A stretch of DNA of 64,000 nt, from positions 46,009-110,008 of the forward strand of contig JADZEM010000219.1 in NCBI GenBank assembly GCA_020850535.1, given 5' to 3'. The number at the start of each line of letters is the position of its first letter. Position 1 is the first letter of the stretch. Of this stretch, positions 1 to 8,143 are shown in pieces. The notes below the pieces were generated by a model that did no database searches, was not told where the DNA came from, and was given only the letters and a program-made list of their open reading frames with translations. This stretch comes from Chloroflexota bacterium. Lineage in GTDB: Bacteria; Chloroflexota; UBA6077; JACCZL01. Both the position numbers and the translations under genes were made by a program.

Positions 1-2218
1 GCTGGATCACGTCGCCCACCTTGAACTGCTGGCTCACCGTGGGCGAGGTGATCGTCGGCGCCGGCGGCGCGTTCGGGATGCGCGGAGCCCAGGTCAGCCG
101 CATCTCGGCGGCGCAGCAGTCATCCCAGTATTCGGCCATGACGGTGTGCTGCCCGGCCGTCATCGTCTTCGTGCCCACGACATTGTTGGCCGCCCCGCTG
201 CCCCAGTCATCGACGATCTGCTCGCCGTCGATCCAGACGCGCGCGCCATCGTCGCTGCGAGCCGTGAAGTCGTAGACGCCGTCGCTGAAGGTGAACCGCC
301 CGATCCACCGGACCGAGAAATGGTCGTCCCCGAAGCCGGCCGTCGGCGGGCCGCCGCCCCAATCGTGATTGATGGTCGCCTCGCACGCCTGGTACGAGGG
401 CGCGCCCGCGAGCGTCTCGTTCTGGTAGTACTCGGCGCGGAACTGGCCGTCCGGGCACGAGAGCGGCGTGTACGAGCCGGCAAAGCGGATGCGCCGCAGC
501 TCGCCCGGGCCGATGGCGAGGTACCAGAGCGATCCGTCCGAGGCCATCTCCAGCTGGACCGGGCCGCCCAGGTCCGTCGCGAAGACGTTCGGCGCGCCCT
601 CCAACTGGTTGCTGGCATTGATGCGGACGCTGTTGATCCAGCCGCGCGCGTAGTCCAGGTAGAAGAGAGCGTTCTGGTAGGTTGGCGGGAAGACGTTCGC
701 GGTGTAGAACGTGCCGGCCAGCGCAGCAGCCTGCCAGCCGTCATGGTTCCACTCCAGAAGCGGCGCCTTCACAGCGCTCGGCCCCTGGCTGTAGAGCGCC
801 GTGCAGACCGGAAACCCCTGATAGCCGGCCTGGACCTGCGAACCTTCGTAGCAGGGCCAGCCGGCGTTTGCGCCGGCCGGGATGACGTCGATCTCCTCCC
901 GCTCGGACCAGCCGACATCGCCGACAAACGGCATGTTCGTGCCCGGCTTCAGCACGATCCGGAACGGGTTGCGAAACCCCTTCGCCCACAGCTTCGAGTT
1001 CGTGTGGCCCGCGTTCCCGTTCCACCAGGGGTTCGAGCTGATGCCCTGGCCGGTATCCGTCACCCGCAGGATCTTGCCGGCCAGGCTGTCGCTGTCCTGG
1101 GCGCGCAAGGCCAGCGCGTCCACCACCCCGAAGTTCGCGGCGTCGCCCGTCGAGACGAAGAGGTAGCCGTTCGAGTCGAAGCGCAGCGAGCCGCCGTCGT
1201 GGGAGATGTCGTCGGCGGGGAGGCAGTCGGACGGGCCGGCCGGGCAGCCGCTCCCGGACACCGACCCGAGGATGACCTGCGCCGACGCCGGGTTCGCCGT
1301 GTTGCCGGCCAGCGTGTAGCGTACGACCCGGTTGGTCTTGGGGCCGGCCGGATCGGCGGCATTGTGCTCGTAGGTGTAGTACAGGTAGAAGTAGCCGTTC
1401 GAGCCGAACCCCGGGTGCAGGGCCAGCCCGAGCAGGCCACGGTCGTGGTAGCTGTTGACGCTTGAGCGGAGGTCGAGGACCGGGGTCGTGGCCAGCACGC
1501 CGTTCTCGACCAGCCGGACCAGCCCCTCCTTCTCCAGCACCAGCACCCGGTTACTGGTGGGCAGGAAGGCGAAGCCGGTCGGGAAGTTCAGGCCGCTGGC
1601 CATCGTCTCGTCGGCGAAGCCCGTGAGGACGGTGCCCGCCGCCGCGATGCCCACCCGCCCTGCCGCTGTCCGCGGGGCTGGGAGCGGGCCACCCCAGACG
1701 CAGCCGGTGCCGTCCTGGCGGGCTTTGGCCTCGGCAGCGGCCATCGCGGCGGCCTCGGGGCCGATGCCGGTGGTGCGGGCCAGCCCGGCCTGGAGCATCG
1801 CCACGGCCACGGACTGGTTCGCCACCGTCTGGACGACGTAGAGCCGTCGCTTGCGGGCGTCGAACAGGTTGGCCGGATCGTCCCGGAGGATGACGCCACG
1901 CCCGATCAGCGCCTGCAGCTGGGACCGGGCGGCCGTCCCGCACTCCGTCCCGAACGGCGGCGCGACGATCCCGAGGACGCCTGCGTAGACGCGCCGACCG
2001 TCGATGGTGACCTCGAAGGTGTCACCGTCGATGACGCGCACAAAGCCACGCGGCTGGAACGGCCCCGAACGTGGTTCGGGCGCACCACCCGGCATGAGCG
2101 ATTGGTCGAGCGCGCTCACGGTGCCCAGCGTGAGCAACAGGATCAACAGGCCGCCCAGTATGGCGAACGGCGCGGCCAGTATGCGGCTCCGACGCAGCCC
2201 CGACCTCCCCTGATCCAC
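1..2218 (-). CDS. Secreted SNase-like / PQQ-type sugar dehydrogenase / PA14 fusion (C-terminus beyond window)
   Basis: The open frame runs leftward off the window edge, so the C-terminus is missing; about 739 codons are visible. A GTG at 2218 is the only usual start between an in-frame stop and a hydrophobic segment (residues about 13-36, signal peptide or anchor). Domains in order: a staphylococcal-nuclease-like fold (about 60-170, RVIDGDTFEV then DARKRRL), a glucose/sorbosone dehydrogenase beta-propeller (about 195-585, GLLGLALHPGF, HDGGSLRF, KGFRNPF), a PA14 domain (about 590-707, FRAEYYQNETL, FTARSDDGARVWIDG), and the start of an Ig-like module rich in Pro and Thr. GSDH propellers use PQQ to oxidise sugars outside the membrane, and PA14 often binds glycans. 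In the SNase part, the positions of the catalytic Arg35 and Glu43 appear to be Gly and Pro, so nuclease activity is doubtful. The domain calls are firm; the substrate is unknown. Confidence 0.85.
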   Translation of the reverse strand, partial: MDQGRSGLRRSRILAAPFAILGGLLILLLTLGTVSALDQSLMPGGAPEPRSGPFQPRGFVRVIDGDTFEVTIDGRRVYAGVLGIVAPPFGTECGTAARSQLQALIGRGVILRDDPANLFDARKRRLYVVQTVANQSVAVAMLQAGLARTTGIGPEAAAMAAAEAKARQDGTGCVWGGPLPAPRTAAGRVGIAAAGTVLTGFADETMASGLNFPTGFAFLPTSNRVLVLEKEGLVRLVENGVLATTPVLDLRSSVNSYHDRGLLGLALHPGFGSNGYFYLYYTYEHNAADPAGPKTNRVVRYTLAGNTANPASAQVILGSVSGSGCPAGPSDCLPADDISHDGGSLRFDSNGYLFVSTGDAANFGVVDALALRAQDSDSLAGKILRVTDTGQGISSNPWWNGNAGHTNSKLWAKGFRNPFRIVLKPGTNMPFVGDVGWSEREEIDVIPAGANAGWPCYEGSQVQAGYQGFPVCTALYSQGPSAVKAPLLEWNHDGWQAAALAGTFYTANVFPPTYQNALFYLDYARGWINSVRINASNQLEGAPNVFATDLGGPVQLEMASDGSLWYLAIGPGELRRIRFAGSYTPLSCPDGQFRAEYYQNETLAGAPSYQACEATINHDWGGGPPTAGFGDDHFSVRWIGRFTFSDGVYDFTARSDDGARVWIDGEQIVDDWGSGAANNVVGTKTMTAGQHTVMAEYWDDCCAAEMRLTWAPRIPNAPPAPTITSPTVSQQFKVGDVIQ

Positions 2219-2442
2219 ACGATCCGAGCGCCGCGGTGCACCCGCTCAGATCAGCAAACGAGCAACGAAGACCTCGACACGTCTGCCCCAACTGTCGCGT
2301 CAACGCATCGGCAGTGTACCACAGTCAGGTGATCAACGTAAGGCGCTACCGCTCACAGCGTAGTCACAGTAGTCACGGTGCGGTCACCCGCCATTCACCA
2401 GCCTGAGGATGCCGATACCGGTACTCCCCTGGCGTCACCCCT

Positions 2443-2659
2443 CAGGACGATTGCATGTTCATTGGTGTCCCCGAAGCATCATGGAACGGGCGGTCGGGGG
2501 TTGAAAGCCCCGCCTACAGTCATTCCGTCGCTGCGCGACGGACACCGGGCACGGACAGGGACTGGTGAGACTACAGCGTCGCGCAGCGACTGCAGGACGG
2601 TAGGCGGGGCTTTCAAGCCCCGACGCGGCGGCACGACGAGGCCATCATGCAATCGCTCC
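2443..2659. mobile_element. MITE copy A (tandem pair, left)
   Basis: About 217 bp. It begins CAGGACGATTGCATGTT and ends with a decayed inverse, so its terminal repeats are imperfect. Inside, long arms related to GTCGGGGCTTGAAAGCCCC fold back on each other. It is about 90% identical by eye to the neighbouring copy at 2671-2888. A 10-bp direct repeat CGTCACCCCT lies immediately left of it (2433-2442) and recurs right of copy B. It encodes no protein. Confidence 0.8.
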
Positions 2660-2670
2660 GGTTCGTGACT

Positions 2671-2888
2671 CAGGGCGATTGCATGTTCGCTGGTGTTCCC
2701 GAAGCATCATGGAAGGGGCGGTCGGGGGTTGAAACCCCCGCTTACAGTCACGCCGTCGCTGCGCGACGGACACCGGGCACGGACAGGGACTGGTGAGACT
2801 ACAGCGTCGCGCAGCGACTGCAGGATCGTAGGCGGGGCTTTCAAGCCCCGACGCCGCCGCACGACGACATCAACATGCAATCGCCCTG
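2671..2888. mobile_element. MITE copy B (tandem pair, right; perfect 17-bp TIRs)
   Basis: A 218-bp element with perfect terminal inverted repeats, CAGGGCGATTGCATGTT at 2671-2687 and its complement at 2872-2888. Subterminal palindromic arms would fold it into a long hairpin. The same 10-bp direct repeat as left of copy A follows at 2889-2898. It lies between the sugar dehydrogenase start and kynureninase, and its right end is 93 bp before the kynureninase ATG. The rest of the 2219-2981 gap shows no gene. Confidence 0.85.
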
Positions 2889-2981
2889 CGTCACCCCTGG
2901 CGGCCGTTGCCAGTCCACCCGCTCCTGTGGGAGCATGCCTGCACTCCCGACAAGTTCAAGGGCGGCGCGAGGTGGTGCGTG

Positions 2982-4268
2982 ATGGGACGATTCGACGACG
3001 CGCGGGCAGCGGCCCGCGCGCAGGACGCCGCCGACGAGCTGGCCTCCTTCAGGGGTCGGTTCGCCTGCCGGCCGGGCACGGTCTACCTGGACGGTAACTC
3101 GCTCGGGCTGATCTCGGCAGAGGCCGAGGCGGCGGTGCTGGCGGCCCTGGCGGACTGGAAGCAGTACGGCATCGACGGCTGGCTCGGCGGCGAGCGGCCA
3201 TGGTTCACCCTCGGGGAGGAGCTTGGCGCACGGCAGGCCCGGCTCGTCGGGGCGCTGCCACACGAGGTCGTGGTGACCGGCTCCACCACCGTCAACCTGC
3301 ACGCGCTGGTGGCGACCTTCTACGGCGCATCGCCGCAACGGACGCGGATCGTCGCCAACACGCTGGACTTCCCGTCAGACCTGTACACACTGGCCTCGCA
3401 GATCCGCCTGCGCGGCCTGGACCCGGCCGAGCACCTGACACTGGTTCCCTCGCCGGACGGCCGCACGATCCGCGAGGACGACCTGATCGCGGCCCTGGAC
3501 GAGCGCACGGCGCTGTTGGTGATCCCCTCGGTGCTGTACCGGAGCGGTCAGCTGCTGGACATCGCCCGGCTGACGGCGGCGGCCCACGAGCGTGGGGTGC
3601 TCGTCGGCGTGGACTGCTCGCACTCGGCGGGGGCGGTCCCGCACACGCTCCATGACTGGGGCGTGGACTGGGCGGTCTGGTGCTCGTACAAGTACCTGAA
3701 CGGCGGCCCGGGCGCGGTGGCCGCGCTCTACGTCCACGAGCGGCATCATGGGACAGCCCCCGGGTTGGTCGGCTGGTGGGGCTCGGACAAGGCTCGCCAG
3801 TTCGACATGGCCCAGGAGTTCACGCCAGCGTCGCACGCCGGCGCGTGGCAGATCGGGACGCCGCCGGTCCTGGGGGCGGCAGCGCTCTACGGGGCGCTCG
3901 GGGTCGTTGAGGAGGCCGGCCTGTCGCACATCCGGGCGAAGTCGCTGGCGCTGACAGGCTACCTGATGGAGTTGGCGCGCGAGCACCTGTCAGACCCGCC
4001 GTATGGCTTCACCATCGGCACCCCGAGCGAGTCCGAACGGCGGGGCGGGCACGTGGCACTGGAGCACCCGCGGGCGGTGCAGTTGTGCAAGGCGTTGAAG
4101 GTGCGCGGGTTCGTCCCCGACTTCCGCCCCCCGAACGTGATCCGGCTGGCGCCCATCGCCCTCTACACGAGCTTTGACGAGGTCTGGCAGGCGGTGGACG
4201 CGCTGCGGCAGATCGTGGAACGGGGCGAGCATCAGCAGCTCGCGGCGGCCCGCGAGCCCGTCGCCTGA
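2982..4268 (+). CDS. kynU: Kynureninase
   Basis: A 428-aa PLP enzyme of fold type I that cleaves kynurenine or 3-hydroxykynurenine to anthranilate or 3-hydroxyanthranilate plus alanine. It carries the family N-terminal YLDGNSLGL, the PLP-lysine region CSYKYLNGGPG (Lys near residue 237), GWWG and the C-terminal RLAPIALYTSFDEV; length matches the family (about 415 aa). ATG 2982 is chosen because GAGGTGG lies 6 nt upstream; an in-frame ATG at 2907 lacks a Shine-Dalgarno sequence and would overlap repeat-adjacent DNA. No tryptophan dioxygenase, formamidase or anthranilate gene is adjacent, so here the gene stands alone, directly after the MITE pair. Confidence 0.95.
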   Translation: MGRFDDARAAARAQDAADELASFRGRFACRPGTVYLDGNSLGLISAEAEAAVLAALADWKQYGIDGWLGGERPWFTLGEELGARQARLVGALPHEVVVTGSTTVNLHALVATFYGASPQRTRIVANTLDFPSDLYTLASQIRLRGLDPAEHLTLVPSPDGRTIREDDLIAALDERTALLVIPSVLYRSGQLLDIARLTAAAHERGVLVGVDCSHSAGAVPHTLHDWGVDWAVWCSYKYLNGGPGAVAALYVHERHHGTAPGLVGWWGSDKARQFDMAQEFTPASHAGAWQIGTPPVLGAAALYGALGVVEEAGLSHIRAKSLALTGYLMELAREHLSDPPYGFTIGTPSESERRGGHVALEHPRAVQLCKALKVRGFVPDFRPPNVIRLAPIALYTSFDEVWQAVDALRQIVERGEHQQLAAAREPVA

Positions 4269-4269
4269 C

Positions 4270-4536
4270 CTACGACGCGGGACGAGACACCCGCTCGCCG
4301 CGAGCCAGGGCCAGCAACTCGACACCCTCCAGCACCGTTTCGGCCGAGAGGTCGGCGTCCTCCGGCCCTCGCTGAGGAGTGAACGCGAGGACCGCGAGCG
4401 GACGAACCGCTTCCTCACCCTGCTCGCTGAGAACGGCTTCCAGCAATGACCGCGCCTCAGCAAGGGTGTCGAACTCACCGAGGCGATTGCCCGTGCTGTC
4501 ATCCCATACTTCGTAGAATTCGGGTTGGGCGGCCAT
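4270..4536 (-). CDS. Small conserved-type protein, YEVWD motif
   Basis: An 88-aa protein beginning MAAQPEFYEVWDDSTGN, then an acidic/alanine-rich helix with LAEARSLLEAVL. The pattern (aromatic-EVWD, then G-FDT-EA) is that of short uncharacterised proteins common in Chloroflexi and Actinobacteria; I know no assigned function. It lies 28 nt after the stop of the gene at 4565-4990 on the same strand, so the two probably share a transcript. Its stop faces the kynureninase stop one base away (convergent). A longer in-frame start at 4671 would overlap the upstream gene and adds an unlikely N-terminus. Confidence 0.6.
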   Translation of the reverse strand: MAAQPEFYEVWDDSTGNRLGEFDTLAEARSLLEAVLSEQGEEAVRPLAVLAFTPQRGPEDADLSAETVLEGVELLALARGERVSRPAS

Positions 4537-4564
4537 ACACGCTCCACGCTCACTGTAGCACGCG

Positions 4565-4990
4565 CTACCGATGTGGACGTTCGTCCTCCGCGCGCAGTCC
4601 TGGACCGTATCGGACTGACACGGTCCATTTGATGAATCGGGCGGCATCCCCACGATCGAGCATGTCGCCATCCTGACGATTCAGGAGCCAGTGTCCAGAT
4701 CGCCCTGGCCCAACATATTGAAGTTGGGCATCGTCTGGGATGATGATCTCCGCAACGAATGCGCCGATTCGCCAGTCTCGCGCCTGGCCAACACGGACGG
4801 TGGCCCGAAGGCTGTCGAAAACGGACAAGCCGGCCCATTCACGTTCAAGATGTGGAGCGTGAAGCCGCACGGGTTTCCCCAGTGCCGCTTGCGAGAAGAA
4901 ATCGTCTACGGACGGCGATCGTGCTACCACCAGCCGGAAGAAGTGACGTGGCAGGGTCTGACCCCCAACAGGCTGTCGTCTGAGCGCCAT
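4565..4990 (-). CDS. Hypothetical protein, 141 aa
   Basis: The protein has an N-terminal FFRLV, DDFFSQAALGKP, GLSVFDSLRATVR and a beta-rich stretch FVAEIIIPDDAQLQYV. It resembles in style the small proteins with a GLSVF...YIAELxIP pattern that occur in many high-GC genomes without known function; this likeness is from memory. Composition and a patterned amphipathic sequence support coding. No good Shine-Dalgarno precedes ATG 4990, so the start could be further in. It follows the GH5-like gene stop by 18 nt and precedes the 88-aa gene by 28 nt. Confidence 0.6.
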   Translation of the reverse strand: MALRRQPVGGQTLPRHFFRLVVARSPSVDDFFSQAALGKPVRLHAPHLEREWAGLSVFDSLRATVRVGQARDWRIGAFVAEIIIPDDAQLQYVGPGRSGHWLLNRQDGDMLDRGDAARFIKWTVSVRYGPGLRAEDERPHR

Positions 4991-5008
4991 CGTCGCGCAC
5001 GACCTGGG

Positions 5009-6484
5009 CTACCGGCCGACCGTGAACTTCGCGGCGTTGTCGTTCCAGTCGTGGACCTTGCCCCAGCCCGGGGTGAACACGCCCACCTTGACGGTGTACT
5101 CGCCTGGGGCGGCGCTCGGCGGCACGGCGAAGATCGTGGTGAACGCCTTGGTCTCGCCAGGGCCGAACGACTGGTTGTCGAACGCCTGCTGGTGCACCTT
5201 CTCGCCGGCCGGGCTGTAGATCTCGACGTCCACCAGCACGCGAATCCCCGCCGTGGACGTCACCTTCACGTCTACGGGGAGCCGGCCGCCCGGCGCGATC
5301 CGCGACTGCGCCGCGAACGCCGAGGAGTTGAAGCCGAGACGCTGGGTTGGCGGGGCTGGAGACGGCGGCAGCGCGGCCGTCACCCGGGGGCCGAGATCGT
5401 CGTGCTTGCCCGCGAAGATACGGACCGAGTTCCAGTCGATATCCAGCTTGTCGAAGGTGGACTCTGGGTAGAGCGACCACGCCCACGCGCCGGCGTACCC
5501 CTTGGAGTAGAAGTCTTCCAGGCGGATGTGCGGCGCTTCGACATCCGACCCGAGGTAGAACTCGCCGATCACCAGCGGCCCGTCAAGACCGTGCTTGCGG
5601 CGGACGTCCTCGTAGGTGGTGCAGAGGGCGCACCAGTCGCCGGGCTGCATGTAGTCGTACCAGTGGGCCTGGTAGTAGTCGAGGCCGAGGCCCTTGATCA
5701 TCGGCAGGCCGTCGAGCATGGCCATCCCGACCGTCGCCAGGGCTTTCGAGTTGGCATGAATCGAGTTGACCACCTCGCGGACCGTCTCGCGCATCGACGA
5801 CTCGGAGACCTTCTCCTTCCAGACGTCGAAGTCTGGCTCGTTGAAGACCTCCCAGGACATCACGCGGGGGTTGTCGGCGTAACGCGCGAAGAGCGGCCCG
5901 AGCACGTTCGCCAGCTGCCGCCGCTGGGCGGGATCGTTCAGCCAGGACTGGGGCAGGTGCGACGGCGCGGAGAACAGCACGAAGACGTAGGTGATGTCGT
6001 TGGCCTCGGCCAGCTCCAGGGCGGCGTCGAAATCCTGGTAGATGGCCGGGTTCAGCCCGGTCGGCATGCCGGAGCCGTCGCGCTCGATCTGCCAGGCGTC
6101 GCCCTCGAAGGTCCACCAGCGGACGACGTTGACGCCGTTAGCCTTGGCATTGGCAAGGCGGTCGTTGATGCTGGCGCGCGAGTCCGGCGAGCTGACGCCA
6201 TCCCCACTGCCACCGCCGAAGTCGCGGCCCCACTTGGCCCAGGCCATGTTCGCCCCGAGCAGGTACCAGTCCTGGCCCTGCCAGGAGATGCGGCTGCCGG
6301 GCGGCAACGCGGCGGCAGAACGCGCGGCAGTCGGAGCACCTGGGGCGCTGGCCTGGAGCGCCGGCGCGGCCTGCGCGGCGCTGGCCCGGAGGGCCGGCAC
6401 GACGTCTGGCGTGTTGGCGTGGGCGGCCGGCGCCAGCGGCGCAAGCCCGACGAGGAGCAGCAGAGCAACTATCGCACGACGCAT
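5009..6484 (-). CDS. Secreted GH5-like glycoside hydrolase
   Basis: 491 aa. The signal peptide is MRRAIVALLLLVGLAPLAPAAHA. The TIM barrel begins near ISWQGQDWYLLGANMAW; the acid/base glutamate is in SWEVFNEPDFDVW (about residue 215) and the probable nucleophile in VIGEFYLGS (about 306), the two-glutamate clan GH-A layout of retaining beta-glycosidases such as cellulases and mannanases. The last 120 residues look like a beta-sandwich (DVKVTSTAGIRVLVDVEIY) of carbohydrate-binding or NEW3 type. ATG 6484 is chosen for the signal peptide. The substrate cannot be told from sequence alone. A sugar dehydrogenase with PA14 lies about 2.8 kb away, in keeping with extracellular polysaccharide use. Confidence 0.85.
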   Translation of the reverse strand: MRRAIVALLLLVGLAPLAPAAHANTPDVVPALRASAAQAAPALQASAPGAPTAARSAAALPPGSRISWQGQDWYLLGANMAWAKWGRDFGGGSGDGVSSPDSRASINDRLANAKANGVNVVRWWTFEGDAWQIERDGSGMPTGLNPAIYQDFDAALELAEANDITYVFVLFSAPSHLPQSWLNDPAQRRQLANVLGPLFARYADNPRVMSWEVFNEPDFDVWKEKVSESSMRETVREVVNSIHANSKALATVGMAMLDGLPMIKGLGLDYYQAHWYDYMQPGDWCALCTTYEDVRRKHGLDGPLVIGEFYLGSDVEAPHIRLEDFYSKGYAGAWAWSLYPESTFDKLDIDWNSVRIFAGKHDDLGPRVTAALPPSPAPPTQRLGFNSSAFAAQSRIAPGGRLPVDVKVTSTAGIRVLVDVEIYSPAGEKVHQQAFDNQSFGPGETKAFTTIFAVPPSAAPGEYTVKVGVFTPGWGKVHDWNDNAAKFTVGR

Positions 6485-6715
6485 GAGCAGTGCATCTCGA
6501 CCTTCCCACCGAGCGGGTGACTGGCGCGAGCCTCGTAGCGCGGGGACGTGTCCCCCGCCCATTTCCATCGTCTCGGGCGCGGGATGTACCGCCGCACGAT
6601 GGGGACGGACATCTTGCCGCCTTGTTAAACGCCAGAGAGCGGCAGACGGTCACACAATCTCGGGCCGGCCCCGGAAATCCGCACACACGGCGGCGCCGAC
6701 GCTCGGTGTCGGGAT

Positions 6716-6738
6716 GGGCGCCCAATTGACGGGCGCCC
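6716..6738. terminator. Perfect 8-bp inverted repeat
   Basis: GGGCGCCC-AATTGAC-GGGCGCCC forms a strong hairpin downstream of the CMD protein stop (read on the minus strand) and upstream of the GH5-like gene. There is no T run, so a rho-independent role is uncertain. Confidence 0.4.
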
Positions 6739-6750
6739 TCAGGAACGACA

Positions 6751-6782
6751 GAGGCCCGCTCCCAGGATCGGGAACGGGCCTC
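6751..6782 (-). terminator. Terminator-like hairpin after the CMD gene
   Basis: GAGGCCCGCTCCC, a 6-nt loop (AGGATC), then GGGAACGGGCCTC: a 13-bp stem with one mismatch, 35 bp past the stop of the gene at 6818-8002 on the minus strand. It probably separates that gene from the GH5-like gene. It lacks an obvious T tract. Confidence 0.5.
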
Positions 6783-6817
6783 GGCGGGTCAGTTGACAGG
6801 CTGGAGGGTAGGCAGAC

Positions 6818-8002
6818 TCAGGACTCCGGAACCCACGGCTCCCCGAGCGTCAGCATCAGCCGGTTCGCCCAGCTGAAGAACGACGCCGCCTGCGCGATGT
6901 CCAGGATCTCAAGCTCGGCCAGCCCCAGCGACCGCAGCTTCTCGACCTGGGCCGTCGTCGCGGCGGACGGCGTGCGCGCCAGCTCGACCGCGAAGTTCAC
7001 CTCCGCCGTCCAGCGGTCGTCCAACCCGAGATCGATGCCCGGGCCAACGCCCTTGTCCAACAGCCGGTCCACATCCTCCTCGCGCTTGCTGAGCTGGGCC
7101 GAGAGCCGCGCATGGACCGACGCGCAGTAGATGCAGCCATTCAGCCGAGAGGTCGCCGCCGCCGCCAGCTCGCGCTCGGGGCGCGGCGCGCCGCCGTGGG
7201 TGTAGAAGATGCCGAGGTCGGTGGCCGTCCGCTCGGTCAGCACGTCGGCGTCGAGCGCCAGCAGCCGGAAGTACGGCGAGTTGCCGCGCCGCCCCTCCAA
7301 CGCCGCCGCCTGCTTCGGCGAGGCGTCGGCCATGTCCAGCGGCTCCAGCCAGGGCGTCCACTCCAATTGCGCCCGCGTGAAGACTGGCGGGCTGTTCAGC
7401 TTGCCGGGCCGCACGATGGTCGCGGGGGGCAGCGTGCCGGGGGTCGCAGCGGCGGCCGGCGGGCCGGCCGGGATGTCGCTGAGCGGGCCGCTCGTGCCGC
7501 CGATCAGCTTGAGCGCCGTGATGACGCGGACCTGGAAGCTCACGAAGGCGATGATCTGCGAGAGCACCACGATCTCGACCGTCGCGAGGCCGGCATCGGC
7601 CAGCAGCTGGAGATGGTCGGAGGTCGCATCGACCGGGTGCCGCGAGAGCAGCTCGGCGTGGCGCAACGCCGCCCGCAGCCGCGCCGGCACCGACGCGCGC
7701 ACCTGGCTGTACGAGCGGGCCGCCGTCACGATCTCCGGGCCGCCGCCGGACGCCACCAGCCGCGCCTCGTAGTGGGCGGCGGCCTCGGTGGCCGCGTGGA
7801 TCGACGCCACGCGCAGGGCGATGGCGAACCGCTCGACCGGGCTCAGCCCGACCGGCTCCGCAGGATCGAAGAGGGCGGTGTAGCTGCCCTGGGCGTGCTC
7901 GGTGGCCTCCGGGCGCTGGGCGCGCAGCTCGGCGATGGCAGAGCCGGGCGCGACGCCGGCAAGGGCGCTGATGATGTCAGTGGCAACAGGGGCTGCGGTC
8001 AT
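6818..8002 (-). CDS. Double-domain carboxymuconolactone decarboxylase / alkylhydroperoxidase-like protein
   Basis: 394 aa, with two AhpD/CMD-fold halves. The N-terminal half (about 1-185) has VERFAIALRVASIHAA but no CxxC. The C-terminal half (about 200-394) carries the AhpD redox motif CIYCASVH (about residue 290) and a peroxidase-related ending (ILDIAQAASFFSWANRLML). In other bacteria these halves are usually two adjacent genes (the Avi_7170 CMD and Avi_7169 peroxidase families, from memory); here they are one chain. The likely role is thiol-dependent peroxide or organic-intermediate handling. ATG 8002 has GAGGAGG 5 nt upstream. A terminator-like hairpin follows. Confidence 0.8.
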   Translation of the reverse strand: MTAAPVATDIISALAGVAPGSAIAELRAQRPEATEHAQGSYTALFDPAEPVGLSPVERFAIALRVASIHAATEAAAHYEARLVASGGGPEIVTAARSYSQVRASVPARLRAALRHAELLSRHPVDATSDHLQLLADAGLATVEIVVLSQIIAFVSFQVRVITALKLIGGTSGPLSDIPAGPPAAAATPGTLPPATIVRPGKLNSPPVFTRAQLEWTPWLEPLDMADASPKQAAALEGRRGNSPYFRLLALDADVLTERTATDLGIFYTHGGAPRPERELAAAATSRLNGCIYCASVHARLSAQLSKREEDVDRLLDKGVGPGIDLGLDDRWTAEVNFAVELARTPSAATTAQVEKLRSLGLAELEILDIAQAASFFSWANRLMLTLGEPWVPES

Positions 8003-8143
8003 GGACCCTCCTCACTGGGCTCTCGGTTCAGGGTTGAGCGTGCTTCCCCAGGCTCAACGCCGCTGGGCACAGAATCATTCCCGAGTTTGCCGATTCGGTG
8101 GCACGGCATTGTACGTTACGCGGGCGCTCCGGCGGGCAGGCCG

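Noticed and set aside
146..1465. Plus-strand frame opposite the sugar dehydrogenase
   Set aside because: Low-complexity Arg/Val/Ala translation; the minus strand carries GSDH and PA14 motifs.
2378..3097. Two repeated small proteins encoded across the MITE pair
   Set aside because: The near-identical translations arise because the DNA is duplicated; they have no ribosome sites and the frames are set by palindromes.
4691..6520. 609-codon plus-strand frame opposite the GH5-like gene
   Set aside because: Shadow frame. The opposite strand has a signal peptide, NEP and IGEF catalytic motifs.
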